Shown here: positions 18,864 through 28,384 of the stretch, in pieces
Layout: each line of letters opens with the position of its first letter
Numbering within the stretch: the first letter of the stretch is position 1
NCBI GenBank assembly: GCA_021732785.1
Contig: JAKFUG010000007.1
Span: forward strand, 1-64,000
Direction: 5' to 3'
Source: Planctomycetaceae bacterium
GTDB taxonomy: Bacteria; Planctomycetota; Planctomycetia; Planctomycetales; Planctomycetaceae
Length of the DNA stretch: 64,000 nucleotides
Program-made: the position numbers and the translations under genes
Notes under the pieces: model-generated
Told to the model about the DNA's origin: nothing
Seen by the model: the letters and a program-made list of their open reading frames with translations, nothing else
Databases searched by the model: none

Positions 18864-20093
18864 ATGGTTTTCAGCTTGTTATCACTGCAAAGAATGTTCG
18901 GCAGATTGTTTCAGCGGAATACCGACGAACCGATTGCCATCCAGGCGATCAATGCCCGACTCCAGCCGGCGCGAGAACGGCTGACGACTTTGCTGGCGAG
19001 CTCCCGTGCGCCGCGGATTGCCCTCGTCAAACAAGACGTCTGCGAAGATCTTTACTGTGGACCGGTCAATGCCTCGCCGCGGGATCTGCTGGAATCGACG
19101 CAGCTTCGATCCGGGCCGATTGCGCTCCTTTCCGCGGCGCAGGCACGATTTCATGTGCTGGAGACCGTGTCCGCCCCCGAGTGTTGCATCTGGCAGGAAC
19201 GCGCCACGGACCTGCATTGGGATACGCTGGATTTTTTCGCGAGCTACCGGGATCGCATTCCCGGCTGCGACTATGGGCAACGTCAATTCGCGGTGTCCCC
19301 CGAGGCAGTGGATTGGTCGCAATACGAGATCGTCATCAGCATCGACGTGGCTGTTCCCGCATCCGTGACGCGCAACTTTCCACAGACCGCCTGGGCGTAT
19401 TACGTTCGGGAAATCAAAGCGCCTTCCTATCACGCAGGACTGATGAGTCCCGCGACGGGCCAGGACTTGTTCCTGAATCATGGTTTCCGCTGGAATCCCC
19501 CTGCTGCCGCGGCCCATGTCGTGGAGTTTCCCTACCACCTGCAATTCGCAGGCTGCTTTCATGAACTGTTTCAACTTCGGTTTGATCAACCACGGAACGG
19601 CACGTTCGTCGATCACCATACGCTCGTGATGATGTCCAGCGATGATCGCCGGCGATTCTCGCCTTTTGGCCCCCTTGCAGGACCGGAATTGCCGTTTCAC
19701 TTGCGTCACGAAGGCGGTAAGTCGGTTCCGCCGCGACGCACGATGGATCCCGATCTACGCGAACGCCTGCTCAACAGCAAGTATTTTCTGATCACTCCCG
19801 GACAACGGCATGTCCACGGTACGGCCTTGGTGGAGGCCATTGCCGCCGGGTGTCTGGCCATCGGATCGCCTGCGGCATTACGCACGCATAGCTTCCTGTT
19901 CACGGCTCGGACTGCTGCGGAAAGCGTCTCTGATGCGGTCGAACGAATCCGGCGTTTCGAAAGTGACCACGATGCGTACTTCATGGAATTGCAACGTCAG
20001 CGGTTGTTGATCGACTGGCTTTGCTATGTTCGCCCGATGCTGATGCTCATCGAAAAATCCGCGGCCGTTGTTTCCTGTCGTTCGAAGAAATGA
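18864..20093 (+). CDS. Unrecognised protein, possibly an exostosin/GT-B-like transferase
   Basis: 409 aa starting directly after the previous stop. I do not recognise the family with confidence. The N-terminal third is soluble and opens with MVFSLLSLQRMFGRLFQRN. Around residue 295 the stretch LLNSKYFLITPGQRHVHGTA, then LVEAIAAGCLAIGSP, resembles the donor-site region of GT-B and exostosin-like enzymes, where a conserved acidic residue sits before an Ala-Gly-Cys/Thr-rich turn. Two cysteines near residue 53-65 and a conserved-looking RIPGCDYG are other marks. Position between two glycan-modifying genes supports a sugar-transfer role, but this is inference. Confidence 0.5.
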   Translation: MVFSLLSLQRMFGRLFQRNTDEPIAIQAINARLQPARERLTTLLASSRAPRIALVKQDVCEDLYCGPVNASPRDLLESTQLRSGPIALLSAAQARFHVLETVSAPECCIWQERATDLHWDTLDFFASYRDRIPGCDYGQRQFAVSPEAVDWSQYEIVISIDVAVPASVTRNFPQTAWAYYVREIKAPSYHAGLMSPATGQDLFLNHGFRWNPPAAAAHVVEFPYHLQFAGCFHELFQLRFDQPRNGTFVDHHTLVMMSSDDRRRFSPFGPLAGPELPFHLRHEGGKSVPPRRTMDPDLRERLLNSKYFLITPGQRHVHGTALVEAIAAGCLAIGSPAALRTHSFLFTARTAAESVSDAVERIRRFESDHDAYFMELQRQRLLIDWLCYVRPMLMLIEKSAAVVSCRSKK

Positions 20094-20094
20094 G

Positions 20095-20916
20095 ATGACC
20101 CTGACCCAATACATCCCGACGGCCATTCGAGAGCAGTTCCGCCCCACGGTGCAGCGAATTCGCCAGTATCGTCAATCGACAATGCGTCAACTGGTGGATT
20201 CACCCTGGTGGCCGAAACCAGCAATCTGGAAAGAACTGAAAGCGTCTCTTGCGGAAGTTGAAGATCCCCGTCGACTTTATGCGATCGCGGCCCGTGAATT
20301 TGGCATCCTGCAGATTGAAACAGAGATCGTGCCCTTTCTGGAATACGTCCGCGACAGTCGACCGAAATGTGTCGGAGAGATTGGTCTGAAGCATGGAGGC
20401 AACACGTTTCTGCTGATGCGAATGTTTGAACCCAGCACGCGGTTTATTGGACTCGATCTGGTCCTGCAGAATATCGGCAAAGCCCGCTTTTTATCGCGCG
20501 CGGGGCAACGTCTCGATGTCATCGAAGGGAACTCTTATGCGCCCCACACCGTGAACCGCACGCGGCAGTTATTGGGACCATCGCGATTTGATTTTCTCTT
20601 TATCGACGGCGATCACGAATATGCCGGCGTCCGCGCCGATTTTGAGGCCTATTACCACATGGTCCGTCCGGGGGGATTGATCGCGTTTCACGATATTGTG
20701 CCCGATGAATTGGCCCGTACTGGCAAACGTCACTCCGAAAGCCATTGTTACGGCGGCGGAGTCCATCGACTTTGGAAGGAACTCCGCAAGCAGTTTTCGC
20801 ATCGCGAATTCGTCGAGAGCTGGGATCAAAATGGTTTTGGGATCGGCGTCATCGTCAAGCCGAATGATCATCAGATTATGGGATCGATATCAGCCAGCGG
20901 CTCGGTCTCAACATGA
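20095..20916 (+). CDS. SAM-dependent methyltransferase, CmcI/rhamnosyl O-methyltransferase-like
   Basis: 273 aa from ATG 20095, one base after the previous stop. Class I fold: EIGLKHGGNTFLLMRMF is motif I, FIGLDLVLQN holds the SAM ribose-binding Asp, and FLFIDGDHEYAGVRADFEAY matches the Methyltransf_24/CmcI group, where IDGDH binds metal and substrate. GGLIAFHDI follows. Members O-methylate sugars or small hydroxylated compounds. Given the site, methylation of a glycosyl residue is likely. The next gene starts before its stop (ATGA). Confidence 0.85.
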   Translation: MTLTQYIPTAIREQFRPTVQRIRQYRQSTMRQLVDSPWWPKPAIWKELKASLAEVEDPRRLYAIAAREFGILQIETEIVPFLEYVRDSRPKCVGEIGLKHGGNTFLLMRMFEPSTRFIGLDLVLQNIGKARFLSRAGQRLDVIEGNSYAPHTVNRTRQLLGPSRFDFLFIDGDHEYAGVRADFEAYYHMVRPGGLIAFHDIVPDELARTGKRHSESHCYGGGVHRLWKELRKQFSHREFVESWDQNGFGIGVIVKPNDHQIMGSISASGSVST

Positions 20917-22334
20917 CGAACAACGATTCGACATCCTGCATTGCCCGCGCCGCCAACACAACCGTATGGCTCGCCGCTTTCCTGGCAGGGGCCTGCGTCG
21001 TTTGGGGATGGTTACCGGCGGGGGCACAACTCGATGTTTGTCCCGACAGTGTCGAGTACTTGCAGATCGCCAGGAATCTGCACAACGGAAACGGCTATCG
21101 GACCTTGAGTGATGTTTTCGCGATCCATCGAAGTCCGGCTTATCCACTCCTGTTGTCACTGATCTACGACGAGAACACCGAGTCATGGAATAAACGCATC
21201 CTATTCCTTCATCGGATTCTCGCATTTCTGGCCGGGGCGCTCTTACTTCTCCTGGCGAACCGGCTCTTTGATCGCGTCGGCATGTATTTCAGTTTGCTCG
21301 CCTGTTTTCTTGTCAGCCACGATCGAGAGCTTCAATACAGTGCCGTTGAAATCCTCACCGAACTTCCAGCGACGACGTTCTTGCTCCTCGCACTTCTCAG
21401 TTCAAGCTGGGCGCTTGAGGGTCGACCCGAGCGAGAGTTCATTTCCGCGCTCGCTCATTCCCTGTTGTTCATGACTCGCTCCGCTTTGATCTTTGTCAGC
21501 GTGGCTTATGGCATCTTCCATGTTGCCTCGGCCATGAGACAACGTGACCGTCACGCACTTCTGCGCGTCCTGTATTTCGGCGGCCCCTGCACGCTGACCA
21601 TCGCCCTCTGGTCAGTATTTTTGTGGTCCTCGACAGGGCAAATCATCTTGCTGACGTCAACCGGTCCCAGCAATTTGGCGGCGGGGATGGCACCGGGCTT
21701 TGTTGCCCAACTCAAGGACCTTCCAGTGCCGCACACAGATATCGAATTGGAAAAGTTCTGGACGGCTGCTCCGGGGCTCACAACGGACGAGGCCTCAGCC
21801 GCGATCCGACATTCGGCATCCACACCGATGACCACGCTTACGCTGCTCATTCCCAAATTCAAAATCGCTTTTCAGCGAATACCGCCCGGGTGCTACTTCC
21901 TGGGCGTATTCGGAATGGCCGTGCAGATCCTGTTTACAGCCCAATGGTTACCAACCGATGGTCGGAACAGTCGGGAGACAAGGGGCAATCTCCGTCATAC
22001 CGTGGCCGCCGTTTTTTTCATGGGAGCCCTATCGATCTGCATTCTGGGGGCCTGCGGCTACAGCCATCCGATTGCGAAAGCCAGCATGGTGATTTGTACG
22101 GCGGCGGTGATTTTGTTACGGGTGCATCCTGCGAATCGAGAACTGCGCATGGGCCCCGTTCACAAAGGGGTTTTTGCGGTGTGCGCTGCTACAGCAACTG
22201 GCTTCATCTTGATGACTTTATTTGCCTTTGGCCTGCCCCGGTTCACCAGACCGTTTCTTCCGGAACTGTATTTGTCGGCGGTGTTATGCGCTCCATTGGC
22301 GTCCATGATGCTCATGCGACATTCGCCGCGATGA
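20913..22334 (+). CDS. GT39/PMT-type (GT-C) membrane glycosyltransferase
   Basis: 473-aa polytopic membrane protein. A first helix at about residues 18-38 is followed by a periplasmic loop with DSVEYLQIARNLHNGNGY, whose Asp is the usual catalytic acidic residue of the PMT_2/ArnT-like GT-C fold, and then FAIHRSPAYPLLLSLIY. About ten more hydrophobic helices follow. Such enzymes take sugar from a polyprenyl-phosphate carrier and act on the periplasmic face, so this may decorate the glycan or another lipid-linked acceptor after export. Overlaps the methyltransferase by ATGA. Donor unknown. Confidence 0.75.
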   Translation: MTNNDSTSCIARAANTTVWLAAFLAGACVVWGWLPAGAQLDVCPDSVEYLQIARNLHNGNGYRTLSDVFAIHRSPAYPLLLSLIYDENTESWNKRILFLHRILAFLAGALLLLLANRLFDRVGMYFSLLACFLVSHDRELQYSAVEILTELPATTFLLLALLSSSWALEGRPEREFISALAHSLLFMTRSALIFVSVAYGIFHVASAMRQRDRHALLRVLYFGGPCTLTIALWSVFLWSSTGQIILLTSTGPSNLAAGMAPGFVAQLKDLPVPHTDIELEKFWTAAPGLTTDEASAAIRHSASTPMTTLTLLIPKFKIAFQRIPPGCYFLGVFGMAVQILFTAQWLPTDGRNSRETRGNLRHTVAAVFFMGALSICILGACGYSHPIAKASMVICTAAVILLRVHPANRELRMGPVHKGVFAVCAATATGFILMTLFAFGLPRFTRPFLPELYLSAVLCAPLASMMLMRHSPR

Positions 22335-22419
22335 ATGAACCGTGCGCAACATCACTTCACGCCACCCGCTCATCCATGTTTAGACGCCTTTTCCAGCCTT
22401 CTGTTGCGGTTCCCATAAA

Positions 22420-23553
22420 ATGTCGCGGTCGACGGCAATTGTTGTTACGACGATCTTTGAACCTCTGTTTCTGGATGGCTTTCTGAAAAGCATCGAGACG
22501 GCGGGGCACTCCGATGATGTCACCTTGTTTATCATTCCGGACCATAAGACCCCGGCCTCCGTTTCGGCAGCCGCGAAGGCGGCACAGGCGAATGGGTTTC
22601 GAGTCATCTGTCCTTCGCTGTCTGAACAGGATGCCTTCCTCAATCGAGTCGGAGCACCGGCCGACTTCATTCCCGATAACTCCGACAACCGCCGGAATGT
22701 CGGCTTTCTCATGGCGCTGGCTGCGGGCTGTGAGGTGTTGATTTCGATTGATGACGATAATTTCTGTTTGCCAGAAACGGATTTCATCGGCGGGCATCAT
22801 GTCGTCGGACAGCCATCGTGCGATCCATTTGTCCGTTCGTCCGACGGCTGGTTCAACATCGGCTCGCTCCTCGACACGTCTGCCGGACCGGATGTCTTTG
22901 CCCGCGGATTTCCTTATGCGGCTCAGCGGGCGAAACGAACCGTTGCGTTCGACGTTCCAGCGAAGCCGATCCCCATTGCGATGAATGCGGGACTATGGCT
23001 CGATGAACCCGATGTGGATGCCATTTATCGACTCTGCCGACAACCGAAAATCGCGGGTTTTCGGGGACAGAGTGTCGTATTAGGACCCGATGTGTGGTCG
23101 CCCATTAACACCCAGAATACCGCTCTGACGCGCGAAGCCGCACTCACGTATTACTATGTGCGGATGGGATTTGCTCTGCTGGGGCTTCGCATCGATCGGT
23201 TCGGAGATATTTTGAGCGGTTACCTGACTCAAAAAGTGATCAAGCATCAGGGGCAAGGCATCCGCGTGGGAACGCCGATTCTCGATCATCGCCGGACGCC
23301 GCACAATCTCTTTAAGGATTTGTACCACGAGCTTGCCGGGATTGTGCTGGTCGAAGAACTGGTCCCCTGGCTGCGAGAACTCCGGCTATCAGGAACGTCT
23401 TCATTGGATGTGTATGCCGCTCTGGCCGATGCGATCGAGGAGAAATCAACGACGTTTTCCGGTTTCGTTTGGGATGAGGGGGGGCGAACATTCTTGTCGG
23501 AAACCGCACACCTCATGCGAACCTGGATTGGTATTGTCCGTCAGTTCCACTGA
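22420..23553 (+). CDS. RGP/STELLO-like GT-A fold protein
   Basis: 377 aa. IVVTTIFEPLFLDGFLKSI opens a nucleotide-sugar fold, and SIDDDNF at about 109-115 is a DxD-type metal site. PIAMNAGLWLDEPDVDAIYRL resembles the reversibly glycosylated polypeptide family (GT75), whose plant members are UDP-arabinose mutases, and the related STELLO-like domain. This is a recognition from motif pattern, not a search. It could be a mutase, a transferase, or a new branch. Starts at ATG 22420 after an 85-base gap, and 102 bases separate it from the next gene, so coupling is looser than in the rest of the locus. Confidence 0.6.
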   Translation: MSRSTAIVVTTIFEPLFLDGFLKSIETAGHSDDVTLFIIPDHKTPASVSAAAKAAQANGFRVICPSLSEQDAFLNRVGAPADFIPDNSDNRRNVGFLMALAAGCEVLISIDDDNFCLPETDFIGGHHVVGQPSCDPFVRSSDGWFNIGSLLDTSAGPDVFARGFPYAAQRAKRTVAFDVPAKPIPIAMNAGLWLDEPDVDAIYRLCRQPKIAGFRGQSVVLGPDVWSPINTQNTALTREAALTYYYVRMGFALLGLRIDRFGDILSGYLTQKVIKHQGQGIRVGTPILDHRRTPHNLFKDLYHELAGIVLVEELVPWLRELRLSGTSSLDVYAALADAIEEKSTTFSGFVWDEGGRTFLSETAHLMRTWIGIVRQFH

Positions 23554-23655
23554 TAATTCCCCGCCAGTGAATTGTCAGCCCATCGAGAGTCGACTTCAAA
23601 ACCGATCTGCACCACGCGAAGGTCACTGTCGCGGGTGCAGCAGAGATGAGTAGCC

Positions 23656-25485
23656 ATGTGCGGCATTTTCGGTGTTATCGGCCGGCCTTCAACAGACGGC
23701 CTCCGCGCTGCGGCAGCAACGCTTCACCATCGTGGACCGGATGCCTTTGGGGAATGGTCCTCGGCAGAGGGGCCCATCTACTTGGCACACTGCCGATTGT
23801 CGATCATCGATTTGAGTGACGCCGGTCGACAACCACTCGCGAATGAAGACGGTTCCATTCAAGTGGTCTTTAATGGCGAAATCTACAATTTCGCCGCATT
23901 GCGAACGGACTTGATCAGTCGCGGCCACCACTTTCGTTCGAAGACGGACACGGAGGTCATCGTCCATGCCTACGAAGAATGGGGCGACCAATGTGTGGAA
24001 TTCTTTCGAGGTATCTTTGCGTTTGGCTTGTGGGATTCGAAGCAGCGCCGACTTTTGCTGGGGCGTGATCGAATCGGAGTGAAACCGTTATTTTATAGCA
24101 TTCACGGCCAGCAACTCGCGTTTGCCTCGGAGCCACGCGCGCTCCTGGAAATCTCGGGATACGGTCGAACGTTACACATACCATCCGCCGTTCAGTTTTT
24201 GCAGCTTTCGTACACAACCGGCACCGACACGGTCTGGCGCGGGATTCATCGCCTACCACCGGGGAATGTGATGAGTTACAACGCCGCTTGTGGGTCGGTA
24301 CGACGTCATTCTTATTGGTCGTTACCGGAATCAATCACACCGCGTTCCTTGCGTGACACCGTGGAACAAGCCGATGCCTTGCTGGAAGACGCGGTGGCCG
24401 AAGAACTGGTCGGCGATGTCCCGGTGGGTGTCTTTCTGAGCGGCGGAATCGATTCGTCCCTGGTGGCAACCTACGCGGCAAAAGCCAGCCCCCATATCAA
24501 AAGCTTTTGTGCCGATTTCGTGGGCTGGGACGGATCCGAACTGGCAGATTCCACCGGAATCGCCAATCACCTTGAGACCGAGCATCACGCCTGTTCGATC
24601 GCTCGCCCGGGAGGCGTCCTGGGCAATCCGGAAAGTGCGCGAGAGTTCTTTCACACCTGGGACGAACCCTTGGGTGATACGGCGATCGTTCCAACATGGC
24701 AGTTGGCACAATTGACACGACAGCATGTCACCGTCGCCCTCTCCGGGGATGGCGGCGATGAAATGTTTGCCGGCTATTCGTCGTACTCGCAGGTTCAACC
24801 CACTCCGCGCCGACAATTCGCCTGGATCATCGAGCGAATTCGACGGCAATGGAAAATCGGCCGCGAATGGCCCAAGGGCTGCGCCAACGATGGCGAATTC
24901 TTCCAGATGCTGAACTGTGCGTCGTTCAGCCGTACCGAACTCACGGCACTCTTCCCGGACTGGAAACGAGAGATCGACGCCGCCGTGCCTGGGCAGTTGG
25001 TGAATGAACTCGTCAATCGTACGCAAGCCCCTTTTCGGCAATGGCAATCGGTCGACATGCTGACGTATCTCGTAGACAATAATCTGGCGCGTGTCGACCG
25101 GGCCTCGATGGCTCATGGCCTGGAAGTGCGCGTGCCGATGCTCGACCATCGGCTGATCGAATTTGCCTTCTCGCTCCCCGACGATGTTTGCTTCAGTGAT
25201 GGAAAATCGAAGCGCGCCCTGCGTGAGTTGACGAAAAGATATCTACCGTCAACGGTCGCTTTGAAGCGAAAACAAGGGTTTTCGTTCCCTCTCGATCAGG
25301 TCGTTTGCCGCGAAGAAATGCAGCGCACGATTCGGCAGGGAGCCCTGGCGAAGCACGGTCTCCTCGATCGAGTCGCATGGGACCGATGGCTACTCGATTC
25401 GAAATCGAACGTACTGAACATGAAATTGTGGTTGCTGTATGTGCTGGAGCAATGGGCGAGTTGTTGGTGGATGAATGAGCGCTAA
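23656..25485 (+). CDS. AsnB-type glutamine-dependent amidotransferase, copy 2
   Basis: 609 aa from ATG 23656 with Cys2 right after it (MCGIFGVIG). HHRGPDAFGEW and FNGEIYNF mark the glutaminase half; FLSGGIDSSLVATYAA and SGDGGDEMFAGY mark the synthase half. It is full length but clearly diverged from the copy at 15941, so the two are not a recent duplication. Two AsnB proteins in one glycan locus are hard to explain by asparagine supply and suggest two amidated positions or acceptors. Its end overlaps the start of the next gene by 11 bases. Confidence 0.9.
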   Translation: MCGIFGVIGRPSTDGLRAAAATLHHRGPDAFGEWSSAEGPIYLAHCRLSIIDLSDAGRQPLANEDGSIQVVFNGEIYNFAALRTDLISRGHHFRSKTDTEVIVHAYEEWGDQCVEFFRGIFAFGLWDSKQRRLLLGRDRIGVKPLFYSIHGQQLAFASEPRALLEISGYGRTLHIPSAVQFLQLSYTTGTDTVWRGIHRLPPGNVMSYNAACGSVRRHSYWSLPESITPRSLRDTVEQADALLEDAVAEELVGDVPVGVFLSGGIDSSLVATYAAKASPHIKSFCADFVGWDGSELADSTGIANHLETEHHACSIARPGGVLGNPESAREFFHTWDEPLGDTAIVPTWQLAQLTRQHVTVALSGDGGDEMFAGYSSYSQVQPTPRRQFAWIIERIRRQWKIGREWPKGCANDGEFFQMLNCASFSRTELTALFPDWKREIDAAVPGQLVNELVNRTQAPFRQWQSVDMLTYLVDNNLARVDRASMAHGLEVRVPMLDHRLIEFAFSLPDDVCFSDGKSKRALRELTKRYLPSTVALKRKQGFSFPLDQVVCREEMQRTIRQGALAKHGLLDRVAWDRWLLDSKSNVLNMKLWLLYVLEQWASCWWMNER

Positions 25486-26524
25486 CATTCTCGTTGCCGC
25501 GAACTCACCGCTCGCTACGGACGGCAGCATACGCATGTGGTTGCCCAAGTCCGCTCCCATGACTCCGGTGGCACTCGCTCCTTTGCCGTCCCAGCCGTTG
25601 ATTTCGATCGTGGTGCCCAGTTTCAATCAAGGCCGCTATATTCGCGCCACCATTGATTCCATACTCTCCCAGGATTATCGGCCGCTGCAAATCGTAGTGA
25701 TTGATGGCGGATCGCGCGATGAAACCGTTGCGGTGTTGCAATCCTACGGTTCCATTCCCGAACTGGAGTGGACATCGGAACCTGACCGTGGTGTTGTTGA
25801 AGCAGTGAACAAGGGATTTGCCCGTGTCCGTGGCGAAATCGTTGCGATCCAAAGCTCGGATGATTGTTATTTGCCGGGGGCCTTGGTCACGGTTCGGGAC
25901 GAGTTCCTCAGCGATTCCGAACTGGGATTGCTGTACGGCGACACGGTGAAAGTGGATGCCGATGGTCGAGAAGTGGCCCGGCATCGCATCGCTCCCTACT
26001 CGCTACTGAATCTGTTCCGCCTGCAAACCTGGATCCCGCAGCCGTCCGCATTTTTTCGAAGAGAATTGCTGGATATCCTGGGCGGATGGGATGAGCGGAT
26101 TCCCTATGCCCCGGACACGGATCTTTGGATTCGCATGGCGTTTCGGACTCTCGTGAAGAAACGTGACGTCTATCTGTCCCAGCGGCGCATGCACGGCGAG
26201 CAACGCGATACGCAAGCCGCGAAGATTATCCGGGATTATAGTTTGATGATCGATCAGTCACCGGATATCGCCGCGTCGTCTCGGGAACTCCGCGCGGCGG
26301 CACAGGCCGGAAAGCATTTGCTTCGATTGCGATACAATCCCAGCGGCAGCGATTGGTACGCCGCATGGCACTTGCTGCAAGCCGGTCTGTGCGATCCCGC
26401 ATGCTGGAATCGGCGAGGGATTGCCCGGTCGCTGTTCTGGATGCCGGTGCGGCGTGTGCTCTCCCGCGGAAAGCAGATTCTGTTCGGCAAACGCCGCGCT
26501 GGTAGAGCATCCTTAACTCCATGA
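25475..26524 (+). CDS. Family 2 glycosyltransferase
   Basis: 349-aa GT-A transferase. After a 35-residue leader, ISIVVPSFNQGRYIRATIDSI starts the fold; VIDGGSRDETVAV and IVAIQSSDDCYLPGAL (the DxD-equivalent SDD) follow, then IPQPSAFFRRELLDILGGWDE, a Trp/Gly-rich acceptor loop. YAPDTDLWIRMA carries the likely catalytic acidic residue. The start ATG lies 11 bases inside the previous gene. Cytoplasmic; donor unknown. Confidence 0.87.
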   Translation: MSANILVAANSPLATDGSIRMWLPKSAPMTPVALAPLPSQPLISIVVPSFNQGRYIRATIDSILSQDYRPLQIVVIDGGSRDETVAVLQSYGSIPELEWTSEPDRGVVEAVNKGFARVRGEIVAIQSSDDCYLPGALVTVRDEFLSDSELGLLYGDTVKVDADGREVARHRIAPYSLLNLFRLQTWIPQPSAFFRRELLDILGGWDERIPYAPDTDLWIRMAFRTLVKKRDVYLSQRRMHGEQRDTQAAKIIRDYSLMIDQSPDIAASSRELRAAAQAGKHLLRLRYNPSGSDWYAAWHLLQAGLCDPACWNRRGIARSLFWMPVRRVLSRGKQILFGKRRAGRASLTP

Positions 26525-27624
26525 GTTATCTGAAGTCACTTCGAGAGTTGCTGGGGGTCGCCATTTACGATTGGCGACGTTTCCAGCAAGCCTTGCGCGA
26601 ACCTGTCACATCCGGCGTTTCACCGCCGCGGGGATGGATTTCGCTGTGCAATCGCATGGAGCAGTTGACCGCGAACCGGCAAGGACCGGGCGTTCAATGC
26701 GACTGGCAATGGGGCACGGAATTGCATGCCTCCCATATCTTGCCGTCACTGGGGCGTCAACTCATGAACGTCGCCCTGAAGGATTGGCCGATCCAATTTG
26801 CCGATCTGCCCCGAAGCCGGTCCGGTCCACGAATCTCGTTCATTTTTGCCCACGGTGGCCGCGATCGTTTACCGCAGTTACAACGCACAATCCGCTCGCT
26901 CTATGCGCAAGAGGATGTCACCGTTGAATGTCTCGTTGTGGATCAATCGGACGAACCGATTTTAAACGACCTTCCCGCGGAAACCCACTACATCCATTTA
27001 GCCAAAGGGGCTGCGACTCGAGGCTGGCATAAATCGTGGGCGTACAATGTCGGCGCGCGGGCTGCGACCAGCGAGATTCTCGTCTTTCATGATGGCGATA
27101 TCTGCGTACCGGTCCGCTACGGCGCTGAAGTTGTCCGAACCATTCAGCAGAATGGCTACGATGCAGCCTCGATCCAACGCTTTCTGTTTTATCTCAATCC
27201 GCGCGGCACCGCTGCAGTCGACCGTAGCGATCAATTCCGTACGCGACTCGTTCCTCAGCGCGTCTATCAGAATTGGAAAGGGGGCACGATCGCGATTCGC
27301 CGCGATGCTTTTCTTTCGGTCGGTGGCTTTGATGAAGGCTTTGTCGACTGGGGTGGCGAGGATGATGAGTTCTTTGATCGCTGTCGTCAATCGCTTCGGC
27401 ATTGCCGATTTGGATATGTGCCATTCGTACATCTCTGGCATGCACCGCAGCCGGACCGGAAGGCAACGGACAACGTGAACATCGCGCAGATTTTACCCTG
27501 GCGAATGGAAATCCCTGTCGGCGAGCGCGTGCAGGAACTGCTCACAAGGCAATTCGGCAACGTCGCAGGGCCTCAGCCCGCGGTGAGTTACAAAGCGACA
27601 TACGCACGAACCAAACAGACCTAA
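26521..27624 (+). CDS. Family 2 glycosyltransferase with galactosyltransferase-type GGEDDE motif
   Basis: 367 aa; ATG overlaps the previous stop (ATGA). The conserved fold begins only near residue 100 (ISFIFAHGGRDRLPQLQRTI), so about 95 N-terminal residues are extra. EILVFHDGDICVP has the DxD-like DGD, and VGGFDEGFVDWGGEDDEFFD is the C-terminal galactosyltransferase motif that binds acceptor and supplies the catalytic base. FVHLWHAPQPDR follows with a metal-binding-like HxxHxP-type pattern. A hexosyltransferase of the repeat unit is likely. Confidence 0.84.
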   Translation: MSYLKSLRELLGVAIYDWRRFQQALREPVTSGVSPPRGWISLCNRMEQLTANRQGPGVQCDWQWGTELHASHILPSLGRQLMNVALKDWPIQFADLPRSRSGPRISFIFAHGGRDRLPQLQRTIRSLYAQEDVTVECLVVDQSDEPILNDLPAETHYIHLAKGAATRGWHKSWAYNVGARAATSEILVFHDGDICVPVRYGAEVVRTIQQNGYDAASIQRFLFYLNPRGTAAVDRSDQFRTRLVPQRVYQNWKGGTIAIRRDAFLSVGGFDEGFVDWGGEDDEFFDRCRQSLRHCRFGYVPFVHLWHAPQPDRKATDNVNIAQILPWRMEIPVGERVQELLTRQFGNVAGPQPAVSYKATYARTKQT

Positions 27625-27631
27625 AGGGAAC

Positions 27632-28384
27632 ATGAGTTTTCGCTGGCTGAAGTATTGCATTCCCCAAGCGGCTCGGCCCACACTTCGTCGAGTGTGGAAT
27701 CGCATGCGCTATCGTGGTACGGAGTTTTTCTGTCCGATCTGCACTAGTGGATTGCGTGAATTTCAACCCTGGAAAGAAGCGATGGCGTTTCGTTGTCCGG
27801 TCTGTGCTTCGAAACCACCGCATCGACTTGCCTATTTGTATTTCCAAAAGCATCCCGAGTTATTCCTCGATCACGAAATCCTCGTGCATATCGCCCCCGA
27901 GCCGGAGTTGAGAGTGTGGCTCCAAGCGAGGTGCATTCAAACCGGGATGCGATATCGTGCTGGCGGAATCACTGGAGTCGGAGACGAGTATCTCGATCTG
28001 CGGAAGCTCCCGTTTGCAGACCGGTCGATTCGCTTGTTCTATTGTTGCCACGTGCTCAATGCGATGCAGGAAGATCGACAGGCGATGTCGGAAATCTTTC
28101 GTGTCATGCACCCCCAAGGCATAGCCCTGCTGCAAGTTCCCGCGTTCTACCGCGGTGAAACCACTCTGGAAACGCAATCTCAGGAAGAACGAATCGCGGC
28201 GTTCAATGATGACGGAATCGTCCGCTGCTATACCGATGCAGATTATGTGTCTCGCTTGCATGACGCCGGTTTCCAAGTGGACTACTTCCGCGCGTCGGAC
28301 CATCCCGCGGAAGTGATCCACCGAATGCAACTCAAAGAAGAAGTTTTGCACGTGTGCCGAAGGACTGGGCCGAAAACGTCATGA
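27632..28384 (+). CDS. SAM-dependent methyltransferase with zinc-ribbon N terminus
   Basis: 250 aa; start ATG 27632 follows a fair ribosome site, AAGGGAA. FFCPICTSGLREF and FRCPVCASKPPHRL form two CxxC pairs near residues 34 and 55, a small zinc ribbon. The C-terminal part is a divergent class I methyltransferase: LVHIAPEPELRVWL occupies motif I, LPFADRSIRLFYCCHVL is the acidic motif, and IFRVMHPQGIALLQVP follows. ILVHIAPE is unlike the usual glycine-rich loop but is common in this family. Third methyltransferase of the locus; target probably a sugar. Confidence 0.75.
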   Translation: MSFRWLKYCIPQAARPTLRRVWNRMRYRGTEFFCPICTSGLREFQPWKEAMAFRCPVCASKPPHRLAYLYFQKHPELFLDHEILVHIAPEPELRVWLQARCIQTGMRYRAGGITGVGDEYLDLRKLPFADRSIRLFYCCHVLNAMQEDRQAMSEIFRVMHPQGIALLQVPAFYRGETTLETQSQEERIAAFNDDGIVRCYTDADYVSRLHDAGFQVDYFRASDHPAEVIHRMQLKEEVLHVCRRTGPKTS

